Origin: an uncultured Porphyromonadaceae bacterium
GTDB lineage: Bacteria > Bacteroidota > Bacteroidia > Bacteroidales > Barnesiellaceae_A
DNA length: 64,000 bases
Direction: 5' to 3'
Assembly (NCBI GenBank): GCA_900542255.1
Contig: UQMR01000001.1
Location: 1-64,000, forward strand
Part shown: positions 1 to 7,194 of the stretch, piece after piece
How the letters are laid out: every line of letters starts with the position of its first letter
Position numbering within the stretch: the stretch's first letter is position 1
The notes under the pieces: model-generated
What the model was told of the DNA's origin: nothing
The model's input: only the letters and a program-made list of their open reading frames with translations
The model's database searches: none
Made by a program: the position numbers and the translations under genes

Positions 1-534
1 GTTTTTGGGGATGAATATGTCGTTGGCGAGTGTTTTGTCGTCGGTGATGAGGAAGGCATACTGTTTCTGTACGCAGAGTGTGCCTATGAATACCTGTTCG
101 CTGCGGTTGAGAATGGCGGTAACTTCGCCCTCGGTCTCTGAGTTGCGGCGTTTGGCATATACATATACCTCTACGGTATCGCCGTTGAGGGCGTGTAACG
201 AGTTGCGCTCGGCGATGAAAATCTGCTCGCCGTCATCGGTTACCACATGGTTTTTGCCGGTACTGCGGCGCTCGAAGATGCCTGTGACCTTGGTGCCGCG
301 GTTTTTCTTCCGGTAACGCCCCGGAGTCGTTTCTGTGAGAAAGTCTTGTTGTGCCATGGTGGCGAGCATCCCATATACACGTTGTCTTTGCTCGTTTTTT
401 TCTAAACCGAGGGCGTGGGATACCTGGCGGTAGTTGAAGTTTTTGTTGGGTTCTCTGTTGAAGAGAGCGACGATGCGTTGCAACAAATCTTCGCTTGACA
501 TTCTTTTGCCTGATGTTTTCTGTTTCGAGGACAT
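1..534 (-). CDS. rnr: Ribonuclease R, N-terminal part (runs off the left edge)
   Basis: RNase R is a processive 3'-5' exoribonuclease of the RNB family that degrades structured RNA. Reading leftwards from the ATG at 534-532, the frame is open to the edge, about 178 residues. It opens with a basic leader (MSSKQKTSGKRMSS), then a winged-helix-like segment containing LLQRIVALFNREP and FNYRQVSHALG, then a cold-shock/OB region with VTGIFERRSTGKNHVVTDD, IFIAERN, LNGDTVEVYVYAKRR, GEVTAIL and AFLITDD. This order is that of the RNase R N-terminus in Bacteroidota. The RNB catalytic domain lies outside the window. It sits downstream of gyrB on the same strand but is separated from it by a strong terminator and has its own candidate promoter, so it is probably transcribed alone. 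A second Met at residue 11 is a possible start. Confidence 0.88.
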   Translation of the reverse strand, partial: MSSKQKTSGKRMSSEDLLQRIVALFNREPNKNFNYRQVSHALGLEKNEQRQRVYGMLATMAQQDFLTETTPGRYRKKNRGTKVTGIFERRSTGKNHVVTDDGEQIFIAERNSLHALNGDTVEVYVYAKRRNSETEGEVTAILNRSEQVFIGTLCVQKQYAFLITDDKTLANDIFIPKN

Positions 535-626
535 AGTGATAACTTTTTACCGGTTTATAACGGTGCTGTGTCGTTGTAGGCCATATTGCACGCTTTACAG
601 GGCTTCGGCTTCCTGCGGCCTCTTAT

Positions 627-635
627 GCAAAGTAA
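627..635 (-). promoter_or_regulatory. Candidate -7 element of rnr
   Basis: On the minus strand the bases read TTACTTTGC, one mismatch from TAnnTTTG, about 95 nt before the rnr ATG and after the gyrB terminator. No clear -33 TTTG is visible. Confidence 0.4.
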
Positions 636-704
636 GTTATTTTTTTGGAGCGGCATCTTCTCTGTCGTATTAAATTAACATAACGAAGTTATAAAATAGG
701 GTAT

Positions 705-735
705 AAAAAAGCCTGCCCCGGGAAAGGGGCAGGCT
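705..735 (-). terminator. Rho-independent terminator of gyrB
   Basis: A perfect 10-bp stem (AGCCTGCCCC with GGGGCAGGCT) closes a 6-nt loop. On the minus strand it is followed at once by six T. It lies 30 nt past the gyrB stop codon. Confidence 0.9.
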
Positions 736-764
736 TGCTATGGTGTGTGTTATGGAGGCGGGGG

Positions 765-2726
765 TTATGCGTCGATGTTGGCATACGTGGCGTTCTCTTC
801 GATGAAATCGCGGCGCGGGGCAACATCTTCGCCCATGAGCATCGAGAAGATGCGGTCGGCCTCGGCGGCATTCTCTATGTGTACTTGTTTGAGTATGCGG
901 TTCTCGGGGTCCATGGTCGTTTCCCACAGTTGCTCGGGGTTCATCTCACCCAGACCTTTGTATCGTTGTATTTCTATGTTTTCCTCTTTGCCTTCGCCGT
1001 ATTGGGCTATAAAGCGGTCGCGTTGCAGGTCGGTCCAGCAATACTCCTCTACTTTGTTGCGCTTGCTCTTGCATTTATACAGGGGCGGTGTGGCGATGTA
1101 TAGGTAGCCTTGCTCGATAATGGGACGCATGCGGCGGAAGAAGAAGGTCATCAGCAGTGTGGCGATGTGTGCGCCGTCGACGTCGGCATCGGTCATGATG
1201 ATGATTTTGTGGTAGCGCAGTTTCTCTATGTTGCAGGCCTTGCTGTCCTCCTCGGTACCGATGGTGACGCCCAGCGCCTTGAACATGTTGCTGATTTCCT
1301 GGCTCTCGAATACCTTGTGGTCCATGGCTTTCTCTACGTTGAGGATTTTACCTCTCAGAGGCAGGATGGCCTGGAAGATGCGGTTGCGTCCTTGCTTGGC
1401 CGAGCCGCCTGCCGAGTCACCCTCGACGATGAAAATCTCGCACTCGTCGGCGTTTTTCGAGGAGCAGTCGGCCAGTTTGCCGGGCAGTCCGCCGCCGGTG
1501 AGGGGCGTTTTGCGCTGTATCTTTTCGCGGGCGGCGCGAGCGGCGTGGCGAGCCTGTGCCGCAAGGATTACCTTCTCTACAATCGATTTGGCCTGTTTGG
1601 GATTCTCTTCGAGGTATTTGCCCAAGGCGTCGTTTACGGCCATTTGTACGGCACCGGCGACTTCGCTGTTTCCCAATTTGGTTTTGGTTTGTCCCTCGAA
1701 CTGGGGTTCCATCACTTTTACCGAGATGACGGCTGTGAGCCCTTCGCGGAAGTCGTCGCTGCTGACTTCGATTTTTACTTTTTCAAGCATCTTCGAGTCC
1801 TCGGCGTACTTTTTGAGCGTGCGGGTGAGTCCCATGCGGAAGCCGGTGAGGTGTGTACCGCCTTCGATGGTGTTGATGTTATTGACATACGAGTAGATAT
1901 TTTCGTTGTACGTCGTGTTGTAGGTCATGGCAACTTCTACGGGTATGCCTTGTTTCTCGGTAGAGATGTGTATGATGTCGTCTATGAGGTGCTCTTTGTT
2001 TGAGTCGATGTAACGAACGAACTCTTTGAGCCCTTCTTTTGAATAATATACCTCTTTGTAGGGTGTCCCGTCTTCGTTGAGCCGGCGTTTGTCGGTCAGC
2101 GTCAGGGTGATGCCGGCATTGAGATATGCGAGGTCGCGCAGGCGGTTTGAGAGGATTTTGAAGTCGTACTCGGTACTCTCCCTGAATATCTCGGGGTCGG
2201 GCTTAAAGGTAATCGTTGTACCGGTTTCGTTGGCGGTGCCTATCACTTGTATCTCGTGCAAGGGCTTTCCGTAGGCAAACTCTTGCATGTAGACTTTGTT
2301 GTCGCGTCGTATCTCGGCACGCAGGTAGGTAGAGAGTGCATTGACGCAAGAGACGCCTACACCGTGTAATCCGCCCGATACTTTGTATGAGCCTTTATTG
2401 AATTTTCCTCCTGCGTGTAGTACGGTGAGAACGACTTCGAGAGCCGATTTCCCCTCCTTTTCATGCAGGTCTACCGGTATACCGCGGCCGTTGTCTACGA
2501 CGGTTATGGAGTTATCGGCATTAATGAAGACTTCTATGTGGGTTGCATAGCCTGCAAGGGCTTCGTCTATGGAGTTGTCCACGACTTCGTATACAAGGTG
2601 ATGCAGGCCTTTTATTCCGGTATCGCCGATGTACATGGCAGGGCGTTTTCTCACGGCTTCAAGCCCTTCGAGCACCTGAATACTATCGGCGGAATAGGTG
2701 TTTTTTTTCTCTTGTTCTTCTGACAT
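765..2726 (-). CDS. gyrB: DNA gyrase subunit B
   Basis: ATPase subunit of the type IIA topoisomerase that introduces negative supercoils with GyrA. The protein is 653 aa, the normal size for Bacteroidota GyrB. The GHKL ATPase domain shows EVVDNSIDEA (residues 47-56), DNGRGIP (78-84) and GGLHGVG (118-124). The TOPRIM domain has VEGDSAGGSAKQGR near residue 430 and MTDADVDGAHI about 80 residues later. The C-terminus has QRYKGLGEMNPEQLWETT, typical of GyrB. The frame stays open upstream to 2840, but the -7 promoter element at 2838-2845 lies at that extended start, so the ATG at 2726 (MSEEQEKK) is chosen. That leaves a leader of about 105 nt holding two hairpins. The gene is transcribed alone, with a terminator just downstream. 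GyrB versus ParE is decided from overall pattern; ParE is unlikely. Confidence 0.97.
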   Translation of the reverse strand: MSEEQEKKNTYSADSIQVLEGLEAVRKRPAMYIGDTGIKGLHHLVYEVVDNSIDEALAGYATHIEVFINADNSITVVDNGRGIPVDLHEKEGKSALEVVLTVLHAGGKFNKGSYKVSGGLHGVGVSCVNALSTYLRAEIRRDNKVYMQEFAYGKPLHEIQVIGTANETGTTITFKPDPEIFRESTEYDFKILSNRLRDLAYLNAGITLTLTDKRRLNEDGTPYKEVYYSKEGLKEFVRYIDSNKEHLIDDIIHISTEKQGIPVEVAMTYNTTYNENIYSYVNNINTIEGGTHLTGFRMGLTRTLKKYAEDSKMLEKVKIEVSSDDFREGLTAVISVKVMEPQFEGQTKTKLGNSEVAGAVQMAVNDALGKYLEENPKQAKSIVEKVILAAQARHAARAAREKIQRKTPLTGGGLPGKLADCSSKNADECEIFIVEGDSAGGSAKQGRNRIFQAILPLRGKILNVEKAMDHKVFESQEISNMFKALGVTIGTEEDSKACNIEKLRYHKIIIMTDADVDGAHIATLLMTFFFRRMRPIIEQGYLYIATPPLYKCKSKRNKVEEYCWTDLQRDRFIAQYGEGKEENIEIQRYKGLGEMNPEQLWETTMDPENRILKQVHIENAAEADRIFSMLMGEDVAPRRDFIEENATYANIDA

Positions 2727-2837
2727 ATTTACTCGTTTTGCTCTGTAAGAAAGATTTTTATGCCATATACAGGCGATGTAGACGGTGTATGTGGCAAAGG
2801 CAAAACGCCCTCTGTGAGGCGTCGCATTTTTAGCAAA

Positions 2838-2845
2838 CAAAGATA
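2838..2845 (-). promoter_or_regulatory. Promoter -7 element of gyrB
   Basis: TATCTTTG on the minus strand is a perfect TAnnTTTG match. It predicts transcription from about 2831 and a 105-nt leader before the gyrB ATG. Confidence 0.65.
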
Positions 2846-2914
2846 CGAAAAATTTTCGAGCTGCCGGCAGTCTCCGGCTATTTTTTCTTCCTTGGGGAGA
2901 GGGGTGCAGGTGTT

Positions 2915-2952
2915 AAAAAAACGATACTTTGCCGTGGTTGGCAAAGTATCGT
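2915..2952 (-). terminator. Rho-independent terminator after tRNA-Glu(CTC)
   Basis: A perfect 13-bp stem (ACGATACTTTGCC with its complement) around a 6-nt loop, followed on the minus strand by seven T. It begins 6 nt after the tRNA 3' end. Confidence 0.9.
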
Positions 2953-2958
2953 CGAGTG

Positions 2959-3030
2959 TAGCCGATAGGGGAATCGAACCCCTCTTTTAAGATTGAGAAT
3001 CTTACGTCCTAACCGATAGACGAATCGGCC
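2959..3030 (-). tRNA. tRNA-Glu (anticodon CTC)
   Basis: This is a 72-nt cloverleaf. The acceptor stem is GGCCGAT/ATCGGCT, the anticodon stem TAAGA/TCTTA encloses loop TTCTCAA (anticodon CTC), and the T arm contains GGTTCGATTCC. The CCA end is not encoded. It is transcribed alone between its own promoter and terminator. It reads GAG codons, complementing the two TTC copies near rpsT. Confidence 0.95.
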
Positions 3031-3059
3031 TTCTGTGCTTTCTGTTCGAAAGAACGCCG

Positions 3060-3092
3060 CAAAGGTAATACAAAATATCTGTATTCGCCAAA
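3060..3092 (-). promoter_or_regulatory. Promoter of tRNA-Glu(CTC)
   Basis: The minus strand carries TTTG (3092-3089), 21 nt, then TACCTTTG (3067-3060). Both Bacteroidota promoter boxes are present, and the predicted start lies just upstream of the tRNA 5' end. Confidence 0.7.
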
Positions 3093-3355
3093 TATTTTGG
3101 GATGTTTTTTTGTCATCATTTACATGGCTGTCGTTTGTGTGCCGGTACGGGATGCAAAAACTGGTTTTTTACGGCTCCGGCAGTCGTTTGGATAGTTTGT
3201 CCACCATGTTTTGATAATTTTTAGGGCTGGTGGAATATAGGTGGGATTTATTTTTGTGACAGAGAATTTTTCAACACACTTATATACTTTAATGTACCAA
3301 CACCAAAATCTTTGCCTTGATACATATACAAAGATATATAATTAAAATATGTATC
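3093..3355. other. Intergenic stretch without recognised genes
   Basis: This AT-rich spacer lies between the tRNA-Glu promoter and the broken reading frame. I see no RNA gene, repeat or convincing promoter in it. Confidence 0.5.
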
Positions 3356-3806
3356 ATGGCAACTGATAACTTTTTAGATAAAAAATCTGTTCTCGGTTTG
3401 GCGGAGCGAGTTCCTATGTGTCCCCCCCCGAGACAATAGTCTTTGCTGATAGTATACAATGGGGCGGCGTTTCTTTATTAAACAAAAATCAACATCAATA
3501 TAGTGAGAATATATCCGCTATCAATGTCTCAAATCGAGAAATGATACGAAAACTGGCTATTGGTCAAAGCATTGCCTGTAAAATCAAGATAAATGCAGAA
3601 CAAGTCTTGACTATTACACATTATTATCTTATGGAACGTGTCATAAAATATCGTCATGCCAGAGCCTTGACATTATCTATTTTGCAGAGAACAATCTTTC
3701 GCATCGTTATTTTAGTTATATTTGTGGGGGAATCCGTTTGGCAGCAAAAGTCAGGTTCATCCCGTTTATAGAAAGAGTGAAAACAGAAATATTTGAATTG
3801 TTATGA
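3356..3806 (+). pseudogene. Unrecognised AT-rich reading frame, broken at a C8 tract and again near its 3' end
   Basis: I do not recognise this protein. An ATG at 3356 opens a frame (MATDNFLDKKSVLGLAERV) that stops 27 codons on, just after a run of eight C at 3422-3429. Another frame continues across the C run (ETIVFADSIQWGGVSLL, then SNREMIRKLAIGQSIACKI and HYYLMERVIKYRHA) to a TAG at 3769. A third frame covers the 3' end (SLDIIYFAENNLSHRYF, then YICGGIRLAAKVRFIPFIER) and stops at 3804-3806, overlapping the antiporter ATG. Adding one C would join frames one and two. A further shift near 3650-3665 would join the third. The DNA is more AT-rich than its neighbours, which suggests an acquired, decaying gene. 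A real short protein starting at the GTG at 3418 (117 aa) is the alternative. Confidence 0.4.
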
Positions 3807-5293
3807 CTATTACCGCCGGTAATTTTTTGTTGATAGGGTCGATACTTCTTTTTGTCAGTATAGTAGTCAGTAAGGCCGGTTATCGTTTTGGAGTGCCTAC
3901 GTTGTTGATATTCCTGCTTGTCGGTATGTTGTTTGGCAGCGATGGGTTAGGCTTGCAGTTCAATAATGCTTCGAGTGCGCAGTTTATAGGTATGTTGGCA
4001 TTGAGTATCATCCTGTTTACCGGTGGTCTCGATACGCGCTTCGGCGATATTCGTCCGGTGCTGGCGCAGGGCATTGTGCTTTCTACATTGGGAGTGGTGT
4101 TTACGACGCTGTTTGCAGGCTTGTTTATTTATTGGATTTCGGGGTTCGGGTGGATAAGTATTACTTTGCCGCTTACCACTTCGTTGTTGCTGGCGGCAAC
4201 CATGTCGTCAACCGACTCGGCATCGGTATTCAATATTTTGCGTTCGCAACGCATGACGTTGAAGTATAACCTGCGACCTATGCTCGAATTCGAGAGCGGT
4301 AGCAACGACCCTATGGCCTATATGCTTACGATAGTACTCATACAGATAGTGAGTGCTGGCAGTATGTCGGCTGGCGATATTGCGACTACGTTGCTGGTGC
4401 AGTTTGCCGTGGGCGGTGCGGCCGGCTATTTGCTGGGAAAGGTGGCTGTATGGACTATCAATAAGTTGTCATTACCCAATACGGCTCTCTACCCCATCGT
4501 GGTGCTTTGTTTCGTCTTTTTTGTCTTTTCGGTGGCCGATTTATGTCGGGGCAACGGTTATCTGGCCGTATATGTTGCAGGTATCGTGGTGGGAAACAGC
4601 AAGCTGAGTTTCAAGCGCGAGATTGTGACCTTCCTCGATGGTGTGACGTGGCTTTTCCAGATTATCTTGTTCTTGATGTTGGGATTGCTGGTAAATCCGC
4701 ATGAGATGCTTTCTATCGCTTTGGCCGGTACGCTTATAGGAGTATTTATGATATTGGTGGCGCGTCCGTTGAGTGTGATGCTGTGTTTGCTTCCTTTCCG
4801 TAAAATGAAATTCTCTTCACGGCTCTTTGTGTCGTGGGTGGGTTTGCGTGGAGCAGCTCCCATTTTGTTTGCTACCTATCCTATTATTGCCGAGGTCGAG
4901 GGGGCTAATATCATTTTCAATGTAGTCTTTTTTGTCACCATATTGTCGCTTATTGTGCAGGGCACTACCTTATCGGCAATGGCAAAGGCGTTGAGGCTTG
5001 CCGAGCCGCAGCAGGAGGCTCCCGACCATTTCGGGGTGGAAATCCCCGAGGAGCTCGATACATCGCTCAATGCCATTGATGTTACGGCCGATATGCTTGT
5101 CGATGGTGCAGCTCTCAAAGATGTAGCCTTGCCGCATGGTTCTTTGGTGATGCTGATACGCCGGGGCGATGAGTATATTGTGCCAAACGGCTCTGTACAG
5201 CTTGTTGCGGGCGACCGCCTTTTGCTCATATCACGCGACAAGCCTATGCCTAAGATAACAGCCAAAGAGGCTGCCGATAGTATTCGCGAATAG
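3803..5293 (+). CDS. CPA1 family potassium/proton antiporter with C-terminal RCK_C (TrkA-C) domain
   Basis: Inner-membrane cation/proton exchanger, 496 aa. Residues 1-395 form about twelve hydrophobic segments of the Na+/H+ exchanger fold. They include ILFTGGLDTRFGDIRPV, ATMSSTDSASVFNIL and the CPA1-type FESGSNDPMAYML (around residues 163-175, with the Asn-Asp pair), and SWVGLRGAAPILFATYPI. The last 90 residues (IPEELDTSLNAIDV to LLLISRDKP) form a TrkA-C regulatory domain, as in NhaP2/CvrA-type potassium/proton antiporters. These maintain cytoplasmic potassium and pH. The ATG overlaps the TGA of the broken upstream frame, so the two may once have been cotranscribed. Ion specificity is inferred from the family. 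Confidence 0.88.
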   Translation: MTITAGNFLLIGSILLFVSIVVSKAGYRFGVPTLLIFLLVGMLFGSDGLGLQFNNASSAQFIGMLALSIILFTGGLDTRFGDIRPVLAQGIVLSTLGVVFTTLFAGLFIYWISGFGWISITLPLTTSLLLAATMSSTDSASVFNILRSQRMTLKYNLRPMLEFESGSNDPMAYMLTIVLIQIVSAGSMSAGDIATTLLVQFAVGGAAGYLLGKVAVWTINKLSLPNTALYPIVVLCFVFFVFSVADLCRGNGYLAVYVAGIVVGNSKLSFKREIVTFLDGVTWLFQIILFLMLGLLVNPHEMLSIALAGTLIGVFMILVARPLSVMLCLLPFRKMKFSSRLFVSWVGLRGAAPILFATYPIIAEVEGANIIFNVVFFVTILSLIVQGTTLSAMAKALRLAEPQQEAPDHFGVEIPEELDTSLNAIDVTADMLVDGAALKDVALPHGSLVMLIRRGDEYIVPNGSVQLVAGDRLLLISRDKPMPKITAKEAADSIRE

Positions 5294-5385
5294 GCGAAAT
5301 TTCAACCATTTATAACTTGAATTTTGTCGGCCATGCCATAGCAATACAGGGCGATGCCGACTGATGGATATACCCGTACGGATAC

Positions 5386-5415
5386 AAAAAAACGGATGCT
5401 GTAAAGCATCCGTTT
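5386..5415 (-). terminator. Terminator of the tRNA-Glu/rpsT/tRNA-Glu unit
   Basis: An 11-bp stem (AAACGGATGCT with its complement) around a GTAA loop, followed on the minus strand by seven T. It lies directly past the 3' end of the second tRNA-Glu. Confidence 0.88.
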
Positions 5416-5416
5416 G

Positions 5417-5488
5417 TAGCCCATAGCGGAATCGAACCGCTCTTTCAAGAATGAAAATCTTGCGTCCTAACCGATAGACGAATGGGCC
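5417..5488 (-). tRNA. tRNA-Glu (anticodon TTC), copy 2
   Basis: A 72-nt cloverleaf with acceptor GGCCCAT/ATGGGCT and anticodon stem CAAGA/TCTTG around loop TTTTCAT (anticodon TTC). It is identical to the copy at 5818-5889. It lies 48 nt past the rpsT stop with no terminator between, so it is probably cut from the rpsT transcript. Confidence 0.95.
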
Positions 5489-5536
5489 TTGTAAGGCAGA
5501 AAGAGATGCTTTCTGTCTTTGTGTCGGCTCGTTATA

Positions 5537-5788
5537 TTAGAGCGCGTTTACGTGCAACGCAAGTTTCGACTTCAAGTTCGAGGCTTTGTTGCTATGTATG
5601 ATATTCTTGTTGGCGAGTTTGTCCAACATAGAGCTTACTTTCTTGTACAATTCTACAGCCTCGTCTTTGGTTGTTGTAGCGCGTAATTTGCGTACGGCAT
5701 TGCGAGCTGTTTTGGCATAGTAACGGTTGTGCAAGTTTCTTGCAGCAGTTTGCCTGATTCTTTTCTTCGCAGATTTATTGTTTGCCAT
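5537..5788 (-). CDS. rpsT: 30S ribosomal protein S20
   Basis: S20 is a small basic protein that binds 16S rRNA early in 30S assembly. The 83-aa sequence starts [18 protein letters not shown] and continues with [35 protein letters not shown] and [14 protein letters not shown], matching S20 over its whole length. The ATG lies 29 nt after one tRNA-Glu(TTC) and the stop 48 nt before an identical one. A single promoter upstream of the first tRNA and a single terminator after the second imply one tRNA-mRNA-tRNA transcript. RNase P and 3' tRNA processing would then release the S20 mRNA. Confidence 0.97.
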   Translation of the reverse strand: MANNKSAKKRIRQTAARNLHNRYYAKTARNAVRKLRATTTKDEAVELYKKVSSMLDKLANKNIIHSNKASNLKSKLALHVNAL

Positions 5789-5817
5789 ATCTTCAATGTT
5801 TTATTTTATTTTTATCG

Positions 5818-5889
5818 TAGCCCATAGCGGAATCGAACCGCTCTTTCAAGAATGAAAATCTTGCGTCCTAACCGATAGACGAATGGGCC
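5818..5889 (-). tRNA. tRNA-Glu (anticodon TTC), copy 1
   Basis: Identical in sequence to the copy at 5417-5488 (acceptor GGCCCAT/ATGGGCT, anticodon TTC). First gene of the tRNA-rpsT-tRNA unit. Its promoter lies about 55 nt upstream. Confidence 0.95.
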
Positions 5890-5944
5890 TTCCCTGTTGT
5901 GCGCTTTCTCTTTTACCGCTTGGCGGGTTTTATAAAAGCGAGTG

Positions 5945-5975
5945 CAAATATACGGCACTTTTTTTTATTTGCAAA
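5945..5975 (-). promoter_or_regulatory. Promoter of tRNA-Glu/rpsT/tRNA-Glu
   Basis: The minus strand has TTTG, 19 nt, then TATATTTG, a full match to both Bacteroidota promoter boxes. Transcription should start about 50 nt before the first tRNA. Confidence 0.75.
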
Positions 5976-6115
5976 AGAATTGTATCAAAAAATGCTTATA
6001 TACTGTTTTTTATCTCTCCCCGATGCTCTGTTTGGCCCGATACGAGGCTTTCTGAACTCTATTTTGAGTCTTCCGGAGTTTGTTTCTTTCATTTCTATTC
6101 TCTTATTTTGCACCT

Positions 6116-6841
6116 ATGTACGAGAAGACGCGCGGCATAGTATTGCATACCCACCCTTATAACGATACGCTCTCTGTGGTGCATATCTACACCGAGCGGT
6201 ATGGGCGTATGGCTTATATTCTCCCTCGTGGCGCCGGTCGGGCAGCCAAGATGGCACGTGCGCTCTATACGCCGTTATCGTTGATAGAGTTTGAGATGGA
6301 ATATCGTCCCGGGCGCGAGTTGCAGCGTATAGGAGAAGCGCATACGTGGCAGGCTTTGCCGCTTTTGCAATGTGACCCGGCGCGGGCCTCGTTGGCGCTT
6401 TTCCTTGCCGAGTTCTTGGGTAAGGTGTTGCAGAGTGGCGAGGCACAGCCCGATATGTTTGCCTATATTGCCCGTTCTATTGAGCTGTTGGGGCGCATGC
6501 AGGGGAGTTATGCCAATTTTCATCTCTGTTTCTTGGTGGGGCTTGCACCTTTCTTAGGTATTACTCCTAATGCCGATAGTTATCGCGAGGGGTATTGTTT
6601 CAATATGCAGGAGGGTGTTTTTACGGCCGGTCAGTCGCTGCTCTCTCCCTCGCTTTCGCCGCCCGAGGCGCGTTTCCTTACCCGGCTGTTGCGTATGGAT
6701 TTTACCAACATGCACCTTTTCAGGTTGTCGCGTCAGCAACGCGCTTATGTGCTCGACTGCATCATACTTTACTACGGATTGCATTTGCCCGGTGTAGGCA
6801 GTATGAAGTCGCTTGCCGTGTTGCACGCCATTTTCGATTGA
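6116..6841 (+). CDS. recO: DNA repair protein RecO
   Basis: RecO works with RecR to load RecA onto SSB-coated single-stranded DNA during recombinational repair. The protein is 241 aa. It has the N-terminal OB fold (MYEKTRGIVLHTHPYNDTL, VHIYTERYGRMAYILPRGAG, LIEFEMEYRPGRELQRI) and the helical C-terminal domain (LALFLAEFLGKVLQSGE, FLTRLLRMDFTNMHLFRLSR). The Bacteroidota family lacks a canonical zinc cluster, and none is seen here. Upstream in-frame Met codons exist, but MYEKTRGIVL is where family members begin. The sequence TTATTTTGC just before the ATG resembles a -7 element. The gene faces away from the tRNA-Glu/rpsT unit. Confidence 0.93.
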   Translation: MYEKTRGIVLHTHPYNDTLSVVHIYTERYGRMAYILPRGAGRAAKMARALYTPLSLIEFEMEYRPGRELQRIGEAHTWQALPLLQCDPARASLALFLAEFLGKVLQSGEAQPDMFAYIARSIELLGRMQGSYANFHLCFLVGLAPFLGITPNADSYREGYCFNMQEGVFTAGQSLLSPSLSPPEARFLTRLLRMDFTNMHLFRLSRQQRAYVLDCIILYYGLHLPGVGSMKSLAVLHAIFD

Positions 6842-6871
6842 CCACCTGTTGCGGCGATATAAAAAAAGTTG

Positions 6872-6879
6872 TACTTTTG
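6872..6879 (+). promoter_or_regulatory. Promoter -7 element of tRNA-Arg
   Basis: TACTTTTG is a perfect TAnnTTTG, 17 nt before the tRNA 5' end. Confidence 0.65.
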
Positions 6880-6895
6880 CACGTCGTAAAGAGTT

Positions 6896-6967
6896 GCCTC
6901 TGTAGTTCAACGGATAGAATAGAAGTTTCCTAAACTTTAGATAGGGGTTCGATTCCCCTCGGAGGTA
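6896..6967 (+). tRNA. tRNA-Arg (anticodon CCT)
   Basis: A cloverleaf with acceptor GCCTCTG/CGGAGGT, anticodon stem GAAGT/ACTTT around loop TTCCTAA (anticodon CCT, reading AGG) and T arm GGGGTTCGATTCCCC. Flanked by its own promoter and a strong terminator. No integrase or attachment-site repeat is seen beside it. Confidence 0.94.
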
Positions 6968-6983
6968 CTGCAATAACAAGCCA

Positions 6984-7025
6984 ACAGAGGAAGCGGCAAT
7001 CAAGATTGCCGCTTCCTCTGTTTTG
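6984..7025 (+). terminator. Rho-independent terminator of tRNA-Arg
   Basis: An 18-bp perfect inverted repeat (6984-7001 with 7004-7021), in effect a CAAG tetraloop, followed by TTTTG. It starts 17 nt after the tRNA. Confidence 0.88.
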
Positions 7026-7126
7026 TATCGTGGCATTTATTGAAGTAGAAGAGAGGATTCGCGCACTCTGGTTGTGCCGAATGAGACTCTTGCCGCTTGT
7101 TGCAATCTCTTATATGCGCCGGCATC

Positions 7127-7161
7127 AAAAAAAATAGGATATGCTGTCACAGCATATCCTA
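7127..7161 (-). terminator. Terminator of the GLUG-repeat secreted protein gene
   Basis: A 12-bp perfect stem (TAGGATATGCTG with its complement) around TCA, followed on the minus strand by eight T, 34 nt past the stop codon. Confidence 0.9.
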
Positions 7162-7194
7162 TCACATAGACATGAAGTCTTCTATTACAATCTG

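Noticed and set aside
2727-2840. Extended gyrB start at 2840
   Set aside because: The TATCTTTG promoter element lies at the extended start, so transcription begins downstream of it.
6896-6967. tRNA-Arg as an integration site
   Set aside because: No integrase, direct repeat of the tRNA end or foreign island follows it.
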